64,000 nucleotides of DNA. Source: Spongilla lacustris (lineage: Eukaryota > Porifera > Demospongiae > Spongillida > Spongillidae). Below are positions 1-12,329 of this stretch, in pieces. The stretch is from assembly GCA_949361645.1 (NCBI GenBank), contig OX442426.1, positions 5,340,278-5,404,277 of the forward strand, in the 5' to 3' direction. The position numbers and the translations under genes were made by a program. Positions within the stretch are counted from its first letter, which is position 1, and each line of letters begins with the position of its first letter. Under the pieces are notes generated by a model that worked only from the letters and a program-made list of their open reading frames with translations, ran no database searches and had not been told where the DNA came from.

Positions 1-59
1 GGAATCGTTTTGGCTTTTGACAGCCTTTTGCTTAGCAAACTCTGCTCCTCACCCCAATC

Positions 60-480
60 TTGGCTTGTCAAGTTCTTAAAGGTTATACCAGTCATTTTAG
101 ACTGACAAAATGTAAACAGCTCAAGGGGGGTTGTTACAGGGTGTGTATGTGGCCACTGTATACTCACTGCAGACAACAGCTCAAGGGTGTTGTTATGTGG
201 CCAATGTGTAATCACTGCAGACAACAGCTCAGGGGGGGAGGGGGGGTTGTGATGTGGCCACTTTTATACTCACCGCAGACAACAGCTCAGGGGGGGAGGG
301 GGGGTTGTGATGTGGCCACTTTTATACTCACCGCAGACAACAGCTCAGGGGGGGTTGTGATGTGGCCACTTTTATACTCACTGCAGACTGGCTTTGGCAG
401 CTTCTCTCCTTACAGTTCCCCCCACTCCATCAGGTGGCCCCTTGCCATGGCTTGTTGCGAAGAAATGCCATTCTGCAACT
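60..480. repeat. Imperfect tandem repeats, G-rich
   Basis: Four to five imperfect copies of a roughly 55-70-bp unit carrying the shared core GCAGACAACAGCTCA followed by a variable G-run and TGTGATGTGGCCAC. The open reading frame across it is repeat-derived and shows no protein-like composition. I see no gene in it. Confidence 0.7.
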
Positions 481-585
481 AATCCAAAGTCGTCATAGTG
501 GTGGCACAAATGGATGAAGTTCTTACAGTTCTTATATTATAAATAATAAATTATTTTAGTTACTTTGTAATTTGTCTTTAAAAGC

Positions 586-1451
586 TCAACCAGGTGTCGT
601 TGGAACAGGTGCTCTGCCACTACACCATGGATATTGCAGTCTGAAATAACAACATAGCTGCCATGTGTTTAGCCCCACACCTTCAAGGTTGAGGTAGCAA
701 ACATGTTGATGGAAGGGTAGCTTGTGTGTTTGTCCAATGGTATCCCTGTATGGCATCCTGTATAATGAATGTGTAGTTTTCAGAGAAGTCACCTAACACC
801 AAAAACTTGGCCTTCATTAAGTGCAGTTTTTTTTCCCACCTTATCTTTCAAGAACTTGGATTGCTCTTTTTAAATAGCTATAAAATCATGCTGTTGGAGC
901 ATCTGCAGTTTTTCAATAAAGGTCTCAACGAATTCTTCAATGGATTGAATGATGGTTTCCAACTGAGACCTGTCTGTGGTAGTCCTCTGCTTGGACTGGA
1001 TCTCATCAGATTCATTTTCATCAAAAGTATTCCAAAGGGCTTTCATTTAGCTTATCAGTTCCTGAGCAACTACATGTCAGGAAGATAAAGTTTGCACCTA
1101 ATTGCTTATAGAAATGCTTCAGTGATGATATCTCAGACTCATCGATCATTGTAAAAATCCTCCATCTTGGATCCAACCATCATAAGTTTTGTGGATAGTA
1201 ATAATAGTACATATGCATACACTGTGAGTTCCACTTGCTCTGGTTATGATGCATTCCCTTGGACGCATATCTGCAAATGTTGAAAACCCAATTTCTTCTT
1301 TGGGTGCCTTTCTACAAAGAGCTGATAAGATTCCTTTTAGGTTACACAAGAGAACCCTCTTAGGACATGGACCTTTGTGCACCATTGATGTTTTAAGACA
1401 TGCAATCTTTTTTGTCTGGCATAAGGCAAGAAACTTCATAAAACTTAACAA
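586..1451 (-). pseudogene. Decayed mobile-element-type protein relic
   Basis: Read on the minus strand, the segment carries blocks of a protein I recall as a multicopy, transposon-associated type in marine invertebrate genomes. The first block (1451-1230) reads like a Cys/His-containing region ending in RASGTHSVCICTI. The second (about 1050-890) reads TDRSQLETIIQSIEEFVETF, followed by a short helical piece. The third (about 660-590) contains VVISDCNIHGVVAEHLFQ. Between the blocks the frame is broken by several stops and frame changes, so it cannot encode a working product. Family assignment is from memory of related sequences and is tentative. The decay is seen directly. It may be a remnant of a DNA transposon or of a domesticated relative. 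Confidence 0.45.
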
Positions 1452-2229
1452 GTTCTTTTGTTTCCTGAATTATTGGCCACACTTTTTTGGGATTTGGAGT
1501 AGTGAGAATGCCTGTCTCTAAAGTGACAATTGTTGCAAATGTATATGATCTACGTGTAGCTGATTATACTCGTGGTGAGGTGGTCAGGTAGTGCTGTCTG
1601 GTGAACTCAGAATATAGGGAACCACTGCTGCGCAAACGAGTTTTTGTAGACAGTATATATTGTATATACACCGCGCACCTGTATTAAACACAAATGGTTT
1701 GATCAGTGTAATTATTTTGCTATAAAAGACCTCCTACCATCACCATGGTTAGGACCTCTCTTCCTTGTCTTACATGTAGCTGGAGCTGGCCTCCTGCGAC
1801 CACGTTTTGATGAACAAATGAAATGCAGATTACATATAAATACCGGTACATAAAGACCAATGGTTCCCCTAAATTGTGACTCCAGGCTAGGGGAGTAGGT
1901 TATTGCCTTAGGCATTAATGACTCAGTATCTTTCCCATCATTATTTTATGGGCAGAGCTAGCAAATGAAAGATCTTTATCTGTCTATACACTCTGTTCTC
2001 AGAATTACAAAATGAATGAATACAAAGATAAATAAAATCACAGCCTGGTGCTGCTTGCACTGATTGATGATTAATCCGAAACCTTGTATCAGGAACACTA
2101 GCACATACCACATGATGAGAAATCATACAATGCGTAAATAGTTGGGTGTTACAAATGTCGAAACAATTACAAATCGAAATATCATATCTTCCCAAACCCT
2201 CCGTGATTTTTGAGGGCATAGATCATTTT

Positions 2230-2594
2230 TTTCCAAAAATGTAGCTTGATCATCGGAGTTTATGGTTGGAATAACAAGCTGGACTGCACAAGTTGAAGCA
2301 GTTGGAAACGGGTTTTCTGTATGATAGAACAAGAGAGATGGTGGAACATCGTAGCCAGTAGTGGGTATATCTTCTGATCCAGTAAAAAAAGAACAACACA
2401 TCCTTCAGTGTGACTCCATTCATGCTTCCACCTGTGTACCAAAATATCCCACTATAATAATAATAATAATTAGTTACTTGAAGAGTCATTCCTTGGGAAC
2501 AATCAAACTCTGTATGATTTTCCTGACAGTCTAACCTTTGTTTCCAATCTCTATATAGATAGTATCGTTGGTCAAACTGCATGTTGATTCCCAT
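2230..2594 (-). pseudogene. Relic resembling a HECT ubiquitin-ligase C-terminal lobe
   Basis: Two minus-strand frames join into a HECT-like tail. One frame has GVTLKDVLFF. After a frame change in a T-run it continues with TGSEDIPTTGYDVPPSLLFY and then PFPTASTCAVQLVIPT. HECT domains end with a pattern of this kind (VLxFxTG, IPPxGF-like, then PxAxTC with the catalytic cysteine). The frame break and the lack of further N-terminal HECT sequence point to a pseudogene fragment. A functional exon with a sequencing error in the homopolymer is possible but less likely. Confidence 0.35.
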
Positions 2595-2599
2595 TTAGT

Positions 2600-3265
2600 A
2601 TGAAGTGCCACCTATCTCATCACCGCATCATCATCACATCATCACCACCCCATCTCATTTATGACCACCTCCACCTCATTCATCACATCACCAGGATCTC
2701 AAAACCTGATACCCTTAAGAGATCCTACCTACATATGTAAGAAGTTGCTATGGAGAAAGGTATTGATGTGATTGTCAGCACTCCCACAACATGAACTTGG
2801 TGTTGCCCTGCACTGCACAAAGACGCTCCCAGAGCTTGCCTTTGTTACAGCTGGCCACTGCCTCCGTTGCCATGACATTGCATCTGTGGGAAGTCTTCCA
2901 CAGTTGAAGATGCCCTATATGTACATGTATGGTCTCAGTTGTGTGTGTTTGTAGTGGCCCTGCATTTGTCCTGCACATTGAACTGCATGACCTCACAGCC
3001 GCATCGCTTATAGAAAGTTTGCCATAATGTTGGCACACAGCCTCACTCACAGGTGAACCTTTAGATATAAACCGGCCGCCATTGCTGACGAGGCTGCGCT
3101 GTTGTTTGACACCTTTTTAGGACCGTGTGTGGCATTTTTGCATAGAAGTGTTTTTAACCCCATTTGCCAAAATGGCTGCTGCATGAGCCTTGAAGAAGAG
3201 GCTGAGTTTGTGTAAGTTTTCTCTCTATTAGATTTCTCAACTCTGGGAGGTCTAGGACCTGCAAC
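2600..3265. other. Non-coding stretch
   Basis: A short CAT/CAC-rich stretch near 2612-2695 (imperfect repeats around CATCACATCATCACC) is followed by ordinary sequence. Open frames at 2772-3050 lack splice signals, homology or codon bias that I can recognise. No gene is called. Confidence 0.5.
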
Positions 3266-6200
3266 TTTTGGGTGCCATCTACATTATGCTTGGCCTCATT
3301 AACCTCTGGGTGCCATCTACATGATGCTTGGCCTCATTAAACTCTGGGTGCCCTCTACATGATGCTAGGCCTCATTAACCTCTGGGTGCCATCTACATGA
3401 TGCTTGGCCTCATTAACCTCTGGGTGCCATCTACATGATGCTAGGCCTCATTAACCTCTGGGTGCCGTCTACATGATGCTAGGCCTCATTAACCTCTGGG
3501 TGCCATCTACATGATGCTAGGCCTCATTAACCTCTGGGTGCCATCTACATGATGCTTGGCCTCATTAACCTCTGGGTGCCGTCTACATGATGCTAGGCCT
3601 CATTAACCTCTGGGTGCCATCTACATGATGCTAGGCCTCCTTAACCTCTGGGTGCCATCTACATGATGCTAGGCCTCATTAACCTCTGGGTGCCGTCTAC
3701 ATGATGCTAGGCCTCATTAACCTCTGGGTGCCATCTACATGATGCTTGGCCTCATTAACCTCTGGGTGCCATCTACATGATGCTTGGCCTCATTAACCTC
3801 TGGGTGCCATCTACATGATGTTTGGCCTCACTAACCTCTGGGTGCCATCTACATGATGCTTGGCCTCATTAACCTTTGGGTGCCGTCTACATGATGCTAG
3901 GCCTCATTAACCTCTGGGTGCCATCTACATGATGCTAGGCCTCATTAACCTCTGGGTGCCATCTACATGATGCTAGGTCTCATTAACCTCTGGGTGCCCT
4001 CTACATGATGCTTGGCCTCATTAACCTCTGGGTGCCCTCTACATGATGCTAGGCCTCACTAACCTCTGGGTGCCATCTACATGATGCTTGGCCTCATTAA
4101 CCTCTGGGTGCCATCTACATGATGCTTGGCCTCATTAACCTCTGGGTGCCATCTACATGATGCTTGGCCTCATTAACCTCTGGGTGCCGTCTACATGATG
4201 CTTGGCCTCATTAACCTCTGGGTGCCATCTACATTATGCTTGGCCTCATTAACCTCTGGGTGCCATCTACATGATGCTAGGCCTCATTAACCTCTGGGTG
4301 CCGTCTACATGATGCTAGGCCTCATTAACCTCTGGGTGCCATCTACATGATGCTAGGCCTCATTAACTTCTGGGTGCCATCTACATTATGCTTGGCCTCA
4401 TTAACCTCTGGGTGCCATCTACATGTACATGATGCTAGGCCTCATTAACCTCTGGGTGCCGTCTACAGGATGCTTGGCCTCATTAACCTCTGGGTGCCAT
4501 CTACATGATGCTAGGCCTCATTAACCTCTGGGTGCCATCTACATGATGCTTGGCCTCATTAACCTCTGGGTGCCCTCTACATGATGCTTGGCCTCATTAA
4601 CCTCTGGGTGCCATCTACATGATGCTTGGCCTCATTAACCTCTGGGTGCCATCTACATGATGCTTGGCCTCATTAACCTCTGGGTGCCATCTACATGATG
4701 CTAGGCCTCATTAACCTCTGGGTGCCGTCTACATGATGCTTGGCCTCATTAACCTCTGGGTGCCGTCTACATGATGCTTGGCCTCATTAACCTCTGGGTG
4801 CCGTCTACATGATGCTTGGCCTCATTAACCTCTGGGTGCCGTCTACATGATGCTAGGCCTCACTAACCTCTGGGTGCCGTCTACATGATGCTTGGCCTCA
4901 TTAACCTCTGGGTGCCGTCTACATGATGCTTGGCCTCATTAACCTCTTGGTGCCATCTACATGATGCTTGGCCTCATTAACCTCTGGGTGCCATCTACAT
5001 GATGCTTGGCCTCATTAACCTCTGGGTGCCATCTACATGATGCTAGGCCTCATTAACCTCTGGGTGCCGTCTACATGATGCTAGGCCTCATTAACCTCTG
5101 GGTGCCATCTACATGATGCTTGGCCTCGTTAACCTCTGGGTGCCATCTACATGATGCTAGGCCTCATTAAACTCTGGGTGCCGTCTACATGATGCTAGGC
5201 CTCATTAACCTCTGGGTGCCATCTACATGATGCTAGGCCTCACTAACCTCTGGGTGCCATCTACATGATGCTAGGCCTCATTAACCTCTGGGTGCCGTCT
5301 ACATGATGCTTGGCCTCATTAACCTCTGGGTGCCGTCTACATGATGCTTGGCCTCATTAACCTCTTGGTGCCATCTACATGATGCTTGGCCTCATTAACC
5401 TCTGGGTGCCATCTACATGATGCTAGGCCTCATTAACCTCTGGGTGCCATCTACATGATGCTAGGCCTCATTAACCTCTGGGTGCCATCTACATGATGCT
5501 AGGCCTCATTAACCTCTGGGTGCCGTCTACATGATGCTAGGCCTCACTAACCTCTGGGTGCCATCTACATGATGCTAGGCCTCATTAACCTCTGGGTGCC
5601 GTCTACATGATGCTTGGCCTCATTAACCTCTGGGTGCCGTCTACATGATGCTTGGCCTCATTAACCTCTTGGTGCCATCTACATGATGCTTGGCCTCATT
5701 AACCTCTGGGTGCCATCTACATGATGCTAGGCCTCATTAACCTCTGGGTGCCGTCTACATGATGCTTGGCCTCATTAACCTCTGGGTGCCGTCTACATGA
5801 TGCTAGGCCTCATTAACCTCTGGGTGCCATCTACATGATGCTAGGCCTCATTAACCTCTGGGTGCCATCTACATGATGCTAGGCCTCATTAACCTCTGGG
5901 TGCCGTCTACATGATGCTAGGCCTCACTAACCTCTGGGTGCCATCTACATGATGCTTGGCCTCATTAACCTCTGGGTGCCATCTACATGATGCTAGGCCT
6001 CATTAACCTCTTGGTGCCATCTACATGATGCTAGGCCTCATTAACCTCTGGGTGCCATCTACATGATGCTTGGCCTCATTAACCTCTGGGTGCCGTCTAC
6101 ATGATGCTTGGCCTCATTAACCTCTGGGTGCCATCTACATGATGCTAGGCCTCATTAACCTCTGGGTGCCGTCTACATGATGCTAGGCCTCACTAACCTC

Positions 6201-6649
6201 TGGGTGCCATCTACATGATGCTTGGCCTCATTAACCTCTTGGTGCCATCTACATGATGCTAGGCCTCATTAACCTCTGGGTGCCATCTACATGATGCTTG
6301 GCCTCATTAACCTCTGGGTGCCATCTACATGATGCTTGGCCTCATTAACCTCTGGGTACCATCTACATGATGCTAGGCCTCATTAACCTCTGGGTGCCGT
6401 CTACATGATGCTTGGCCTCATTAACCTCTGGGTGCCATCTACATGATGCTTGGCCTCGTTAACCTCTGGGTGCCATCTACATGATGCTTGGCCTCATTAA
6501 CCTCTGGGTGCCATCTACATGATGCTTGGCCTCATTAACCTCTTGGTGCCATCTACATGATGCTAGGCCTCGTTAACCTCTGGGTGCCATCTACATGATG
6601 CTTGGCCTCATTAACCTCTGGGTGCCATCTACATGATGCTAGGCCTCCT
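3266..6649. repeat. 38-bp satellite array, about 89 copies
   Basis: Uninterrupted head-to-tail array with a strict 38-bp period; a core is CTCTGGGTGCCATCTACATG, followed by a block around TTGGCCTCATTAAC. Units differ at a few recurrent sites: CCATC/CCGTC/CCCTC, GCTTGG/GCTAGG, CATTAAC/CACTAAC and CTCTGGG/CTCTTGG. The CTCTTGG variant recurs near 4942, 5360, 5666, 6009, 6236 and 6539, that is at multiples of 38 (11, 8, 9, 6 and 8 units). This suggests block duplication within the array. It ends about 320 bp before a FARSB exon and probably lies in a FARSB intron. Confidence 0.97.
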
Positions 6650-6970
6650 CTGGCCAACAATAGCAAAATACCTTTCAGGATACATGTTAAAAGTCCTTAG
6701 TTTTTATTATCATGGTGTCTTTGTGGGCTGCCCATCACCATCTTAATCGCATGTGCATTTGGCTCAGCCATCGACCTACAACAGGCTTTGCTAGCTAATT
6801 CTGTGTTTGCACTTGCTTTTATCACCGTTTTTCTTCATTGATATGTATTTTTTTAATCTCCCATACATGTATGTACAGTGGGCAGTTCGTGTGTGTACGT
6901 GTATGAAGGAACAGGCGCTTGTTTGTATGCTTACATGTATATTTATGTGTATTTGTACATTTACGTGTAG

Positions 6971-7144
6971 GTTGCTCGTACAACCTTGCTTCCTGGTTTA
7001 CTCAAAACCATTGCTGCAAATAAGAAGATGCCTCTGCCGCTCCAAGTGTTCGAAATATCAGATATTGTACGGAAGGATGATAAACAAGGTATCACTTGTG
7101 TGTACATGTGTGTGCGCATTTGGGTACACATGCACATGTATATA

Positions 7145-7196
<52 letters not shown>

Positions 7197-9544
7197 TGGT
7201 ACTTGTCCATATATGTGCTTATAAGTGCAGCCTTGCCTCTCTTATGGGTACAGCCTTGCCTCTCTTATGGGTACAGCCTTGCCTCTCTTATGGGTACAGC
7301 CTTGCCTCTCTTATGGGTACAGCCTATGGTACAGCAGCCTTTGCAATGTTCTTAGGCAATTCCCTAGTCTGATAGCAAATATATCATCAGTGGGCTAGCT
7401 GTGTTTTTGTTGGTACATGTACAGTATGAATGAAAATAGTCAACCTGTTCAGGCTGATTCCAATGCCAACAATATGATACCTGTTGGTGGTTTCTTCATA
7501 TTCCCATGGTAACATGCTGCAGTATGTACCCATGGTAACTAAATATACAAATATTATGTGTCATTTACATGTACATGTATGTATGTTTATATGTATTGCG
7601 AGTGCTTTAAAAAAAAAAAACTAAGGGTTTTTTTGCAATGTTTGGAAGCATTGTTGTCTAATAGGAATATTTATGAACTTATGTCTTCTGCATCAGATGT
7701 TGGGGCGAGGAATCACCGCCACCTGTGTGCTGTGTATTATGGAAGGACTTCTGGCTTTGAGGTATGTAAAGCATAAGGAGTTTTGCACAAGTGTTGCTGT
7801 AGTACATTGTAGCTGCACCTGTGTGTGTGTCATTCCTGTAGTTGCAACAGTGGATACGTGTGCCTACTGTAGCTATGTGTATCATTGGATGCCTACTGTA
7901 GCTATGTGTATCATTGGATGCCTACTGTAGCTATGTGTATCATTGGATGCCTACTGTAGCTATGTGTATCATTGGATGCCTACTGTAGCTATGTGCATCA
8001 TTGGATGCCTACTGTAGCTATGTGTATCATTGGATGCCTACTGTAGCTATGTGTATCATTGGATGCCTACTGTAGCTATGTGTATCATTGGGTGCCTACT
8101 GTAGCTATGTGTATCATTGGATGCCTACTGTAGCTATGTGTATCATTGGATGCCTACTGTAGCTATGTGTATCATTGGATGCCTACTGTAGCTATGTGTA
8201 TCATTGGGTGCCTACTGTAGCTATGTGTATCATTGGATGCCTACTGTAGCTATGTGTATCATTGGATGCCTACAGTAGCTATGTGTATCATTGGATGCCT
8301 ACTGTAGCTATGTGTATCATTGGATGCCTACTGTAGCTATGTGTATCATTGGATGCCTACTGTAGCTATGTGTATCATTGGATGCCTACTGTAGCTATGT
8401 GTATCATTGGATGCCTACTGTAGCTATGTGTATCATTGGATGCCTACTGTAGCTATGTGTATCATTGGATGCCTACTGTAGCTATGTGTATCATTGGATG
8501 CCTACTGTAGCTATGTGTATCATTGGGTGCCTACTGTAGCTATGTGTATCATTGGATGCCTACTGTAGCTATGTGTATCATTGGGTGCCTACTGTAGCTA
8601 TGTGTATCATTGGATGCCTACTGTAGCTATGTGTATCATTGGATGCCTACTGTAGCTATGTGTATCATTGGATGCCTACTGTAGCTATGTGTATCATTGG
8701 ATGCCTACTGTAGCTATGTGTATCATTGGATGCCTACTGTAGCTATGTGTATCATTGGATGCCTACTGTAGCTATGTGTATCATTGGATGCCTACTGTAG
8801 CTATGTGTATCATTGGATGCCTACTGTAGCTATGTGTATCATTGGGTGCCTACTGTAGCTATGTGTATCATTGGGTGCCTACTGTAGCTATGTGTATCAT
8901 TGGATGCCTACAGTAGCTATGTGTATCATTTGATGCCTACTGTAGCTATGTGTATCATTGGGTGCCTACTGTAGCTATGTGTATCATTGGATGCCTACTG
9001 TAGCTATGTGTATCATTGAGTGCCTACTGTAGCTATGTGTATCATTGGATGCCTACTGTAGCTATGTGTATCATTGGGTGCCTACTGTAGCTATGTGTAT
9101 CATTGGATGCCTACTGTAGCTATGTGTATCATTGGATGCCTACTGTAGCTATGTGTATCATTGGATGCCTACTGTAGCTATGTGTATCATTGGGTGCCTA
9201 CTGTAGCTATGTGTATCATTGGATGCCTACTGTAGCTATGTGTATCATTGAGTGCCTACTGTAGCTATGTGCATCATTGGGTGCCTACTGTAGCTATGTG
9301 TATCATTGGATGCCTACTGTAGCTATGTGTATCATTTGATGCCTACTGTAGCTATGTGTATCATTGGATGCCTACTGTCCTCTTCAGGTGATCCATGGAC
9401 TGCTTGATAGGGTGATGCAACTATTGCAGCTACTGGAAATTCCTTTTGTCAAAGGAAGCAAATCTTACCACCTTAAGGCAGCTGATGGTATGCCCTCCAC
9501 ATACACATGCACACACACACGCATGTACACACACACACACGCAT

Positions 9545-9591
<47 letters not shown>

Positions 9592-11656
9592 TGTACACAC
9601 ACACAGATAATTTCAACCTGCTTTTTGTTTCAAGCCAATTGAATATTGATTGTTCTAAACAAGTGAATGATGTTGGAGATGTTACGTTAACTTTTAATCT
9701 CCAAACGCTCTTATTGAAGGAGCATGGTCCTTACATAAGGACAAGGGTAAAGTATAAAAACAATACATGTAGCAGCAGCTTGGTAGCTATAATTATCATT
9801 GATCGAAAGTAGAATTGGTCACATGACTAAATTAATTTTATCACAGTCATCTGTCAAATCCTTATAGGGAAATCAAAGTTATCAAGTTGTAATCAGTACC
9901 ATTTGAATGGCAAAGCAGTACCGTAGAATTGCATAGCGGCAATGCCAATGGTACAAACTGTGCTTACTGAGGTCAGAGATGACTACCAAATCAATTAAAT
10001 TCGTTCAAAGCAGGCAAAACTTCAATTGCGGATAATGTATAAACCACACGCCAGATTTCCAATGCATAAGATCTAAAGTAATGCTCAATCATCCAGCTTT
10101 CTATTTATAGTATGGTTTGTCGTTCATAATTCTGTCAATATGCTGTGTCAAAGTCACTGTTGAGAAAAGACTGCTTCCACCACTAAAATAAGGGAACAAA
10201 TTGCTAAAAGTAGTATAAACTAGCTTTTCTTGATATAATTGTTATCATCAAAGTTGAAAGATAAGAATTGACCTATGTAAAATCGGAAAATAAAATATGC
10301 TGTTCTTAGTTACTCATCTTCATGGCAATATAGTTCAAAAAAGCACGCTCTTAATTAAGGACGCAAACCGTGCTTAAATAAGGACAACGAGCTGGAGATT
10401 TAAACATTAATATGTAGACAAAAATGCTTTACTGTGGATGTTTACCTTATCTCTAAACCATCTGCTGCTGCATACATGCAATGCTGTATGGACCACTACA
10501 TGTTTCTTCTATGTTGTTTTTTCTTGGGCAGGGGGTTCTTAATCTGGCTTTAATATTTACTTTTAAATATTTGACCCATACACATCATTAAATGTACGTA
10601 TCGCTTCCACTATATTGATATTTGTACGTTTCTACACCATGTAGATCTGAGTCTTACAAATGTGTGCACTGTGTGTTCTAATCCACTGGGGTACTCTTAA
10701 GAAATGCCTTCAAAGAAAAGAAGGCAACTCCCTCTTGTTGCTCTTGTTGTTTCAGTTCCATGTGATCGCGTACATGTACATGTAGGACAGCATTATTGGG
10801 GGCATCCCCTAGGGCAGGACCTCCATGGCTGCTCATAGATACATTGTAGTGGTGTTCACCTGAAGTCTCAAAAGTCATTGTCTGTGTTGATTGATGTTGA
10901 TTGATGTTGATTGATGTTGATTGATGTTGATTGATGTTGATTGATGTTGATTGATGTTGATTGATGTTGATTCGCTTTGTTTCCAATCGCTCTCTGCACG
11001 CAGTTTTTTGGTTATGGCCCTTGTTGTTGTGCTACTGGTTATAATCAATTAATCTATAGGGGGCGGTAAAAACTCTAGGTTAACCTAGCATTTGCTGTGT
11101 TTTGCTTCACAATTTTCATAGTGGTTGTCAGTTATGTAAGGTACAGCAAAGGTTATACAACTACGTAAATCACAGTGCTCACAGCTTGGGATCTAGTTTT
11201 GGGCACACTTTGCATTGATCAGGAACCTTTCGCCCAAGCTTTAGTGCCTAGCTATGGTAAACATGCCTTATTGCACATCTGGCTTGATAGACTCTCTGGT
11301 ACTATGGGCGTCACCTTTTCAAAGATTGATGGAAGCTTTTTGACCCCTCAAAAAACACTAGGTTAACCTAGCATTCAGGACTTACATGTATTTGTCAAGT
11401 CCTACATTTGTGCACTGATATACATGTGTCAAGTCCTACATTTGTGCACTGATATACATGTGTCAAGTCCTACATGACAGGATTACGGTTTGCCTTTCTT
11501 TCAGATGCAACTTTTATTTCTGGAAGGTGTGCTGAGGTGTTCAGTGGAGGAAAGGTGATCGGAAAGCTAGGTGATCTCCACCCGAACGTGATTACTGCCT
11601 TTGAGCTCAACATGCCAGCTTCCGCATTGGAGATAAATATTGAACCACTGCTCTAG
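6971..11656 (+). CDS. FARSB: Phenylalanyl-tRNA synthetase beta subunit, 3' end of gene
   Basis: This is the C-terminal part of the beta subunit of the cytosolic alpha2-beta2 enzyme that charges tRNA-Phe with phenylalanine. Four exons join in phase: 6971-7088, 7697-7761, 9388-9487 and 11505-11656 (TAG stop), giving 144 residues. Recognisable stretches are [67 protein letters not shown] and LEINIEPLL at the end. These follow the animal and yeast FARSB order (core B5-B8 catalytic-like fold). Every intron has GT-AG ends. Upstream exons (animal proteins are about 590 aa) were not found in 1-6970, so they are outside the window or the preceding intron is over 6.9 kb and holds the satellite. The introns hold a 29-bp minisatellite and a palindrome-ended element. 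Confidence 0.95.
7148..7194. repeat. (TG)n microsatellite
   Basis: Alternating TG run of about 47 bp in the FARSB intron, flanked by TACATG-rich sequence. Confidence 0.95.
7228..7326. repeat. 23-bp tandem repeat
   Basis: Just over four near-identical copies of a 23-bp unit with the core GCCTTGCCTCTCTTATGGG, in the FARSB intron. The reading frame across it is repeat-derived. Confidence 0.9.
7851..9378. repeat. 29-bp minisatellite, about 52 copies
   Basis: Head-to-tail array with core CTACTGTAGCTATGTGTATC. Variants are few (ATTGGATG, ATTGGGTG, ATTGAGTG, ATTTGATG, GTGCATC), so it is homogenised and probably young. It fills almost the whole intron between FARSB exons 7697-7761 and 9388-9487. 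The last unit is cut off after CCTACTGT and is followed directly by CCTCTTCAG and the exon, so the 3' splice signals are built partly from the repeat. Confidence 0.97.
9505..9606. repeat. (CA)n microsatellite with CATGTA interruptions
   Basis: CA run of about 100 bp interrupted by GCATGTA, in the last FARSB intron. Confidence 0.9.
10883..10972. repeat. 10-bp tandem repeat, 9 copies
   Basis: Perfect TTGATGTTGA repeated nine times. The Ile-Asn-Gln-His-rich open frame on the minus strand is only the repeat read as codons. Confidence 0.95.
11074..11371. mobile_element. Palindrome-ended miniature element, copy 1
   Basis: About 298 bp delimited at both ends by the perfect palindrome CTAGGTTAACCTAG, each preceded by an A-run (AAAAACT/AAAAACA). 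The interior (for example GATCTAGTTTTGGGCACAC and GACCCCTCAAAAAAC) is shared with copies at 28960-29190 and 32586-32861. No coding frame is present. It sits in the last FARSB intron. It is probably a non-autonomous DNA element. No clear target duplication is seen because the ends are self-complementary. Confidence 0.8.
11393..11477. repeat. 34-bp tandem repeat, 2.5 copies
   Basis: Direct repeats with core TCAAGTCCTACATTTGTGCA, about 27 bp upstream of the last FARSB exon. Confidence 0.85.
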
Positions 11657-11829
11657 TTATATTTGAAAGGGTTTAAATGTAGTGTTAAGATTTTCATTTT
11701 CATTCCAAAGATGTCAGTATACCAGTACATATTGCGGTTAGAGGTACTGTACTGTTCAAATATATTAATGATCCAATCATTTCAGGATTTGGTTTCATGA
11801 CATGCCACATAGTGTATGACAATGAAAGC

Positions 11830-12325
11830 ACAAAGTTTGTGACATCATCGAGGAAGTATATTGAAATGTGGTGGTCAAATAAAGTGGCAGTTTTGCAGTC
11901 CATGCACTAGTAAAGGGCCTTTATATCTGTGATATTGAAGTAAAGTTTTTTTCCTGATTTTACCACTGTTTAGGGTACCATGATGATTTTCTTGCACTGA
12001 AATTGGTTTCTATGGGATTTGATGAATCAAAAACATTTTTTCTGTGTTCCGTTCTTAAGATACATGTTTTTAAAGTTATTTCCCCTTTTTGTGCATGGAC
12101 TCATTTAGAAATGTGTTTTTTAAGAATGGAATGCAGGAAAAAATTGTTTTGGATTCATCAAATCCCATAGAAACTGATTTCCGAAACACTGAATTTAAAT
12201 AATTGATTTTTTTTTTAACTCAAGCCCTAAACAGTGGGAAAAACTATACTTCAATATCGCAAATTTAAAAAGCGATAGACCACAATATTGCCGCTTTGTT
12301 TGACTGCCGAACTTCCTCGATGCTG
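11830..12325. repeat. Long inverted repeat downstream of FARSB
   Basis: Two arms of roughly 220-245 bp in inverted orientation around a short centre near 12075-12110. Matching pieces include CATCGAGGAAGT, CCACTGTTTAGGG versus CCCTAAACAGTGG, and TTTCTATGGGATTTGATGAA versus TTCATCAAATCCCATAGAAA. The arms are diverged but alignable by eye. It begins about 170 bp after the FARSB stop and could lie in the 3' UTR or be a foldback element. No coding frame is present. Confidence 0.75.
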
Positions 12326-12329
12326 TTGC

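Noticed and set aside
3175..3225. Possible upstream FARSB exon ending GCTGAGTTTGTGTAAGT
   Set aside because: It recalls the AEF before the known exon, but the donor phase does not fit the phase-0 start of exon 6971 and no further FARSB sequence precedes it.
3266..6649. Regular repeats that might suggest a CRISPR array
   Set aside because: There are no unique spacers; units are contiguous with strict 38-bp period. The window is eukaryotic.
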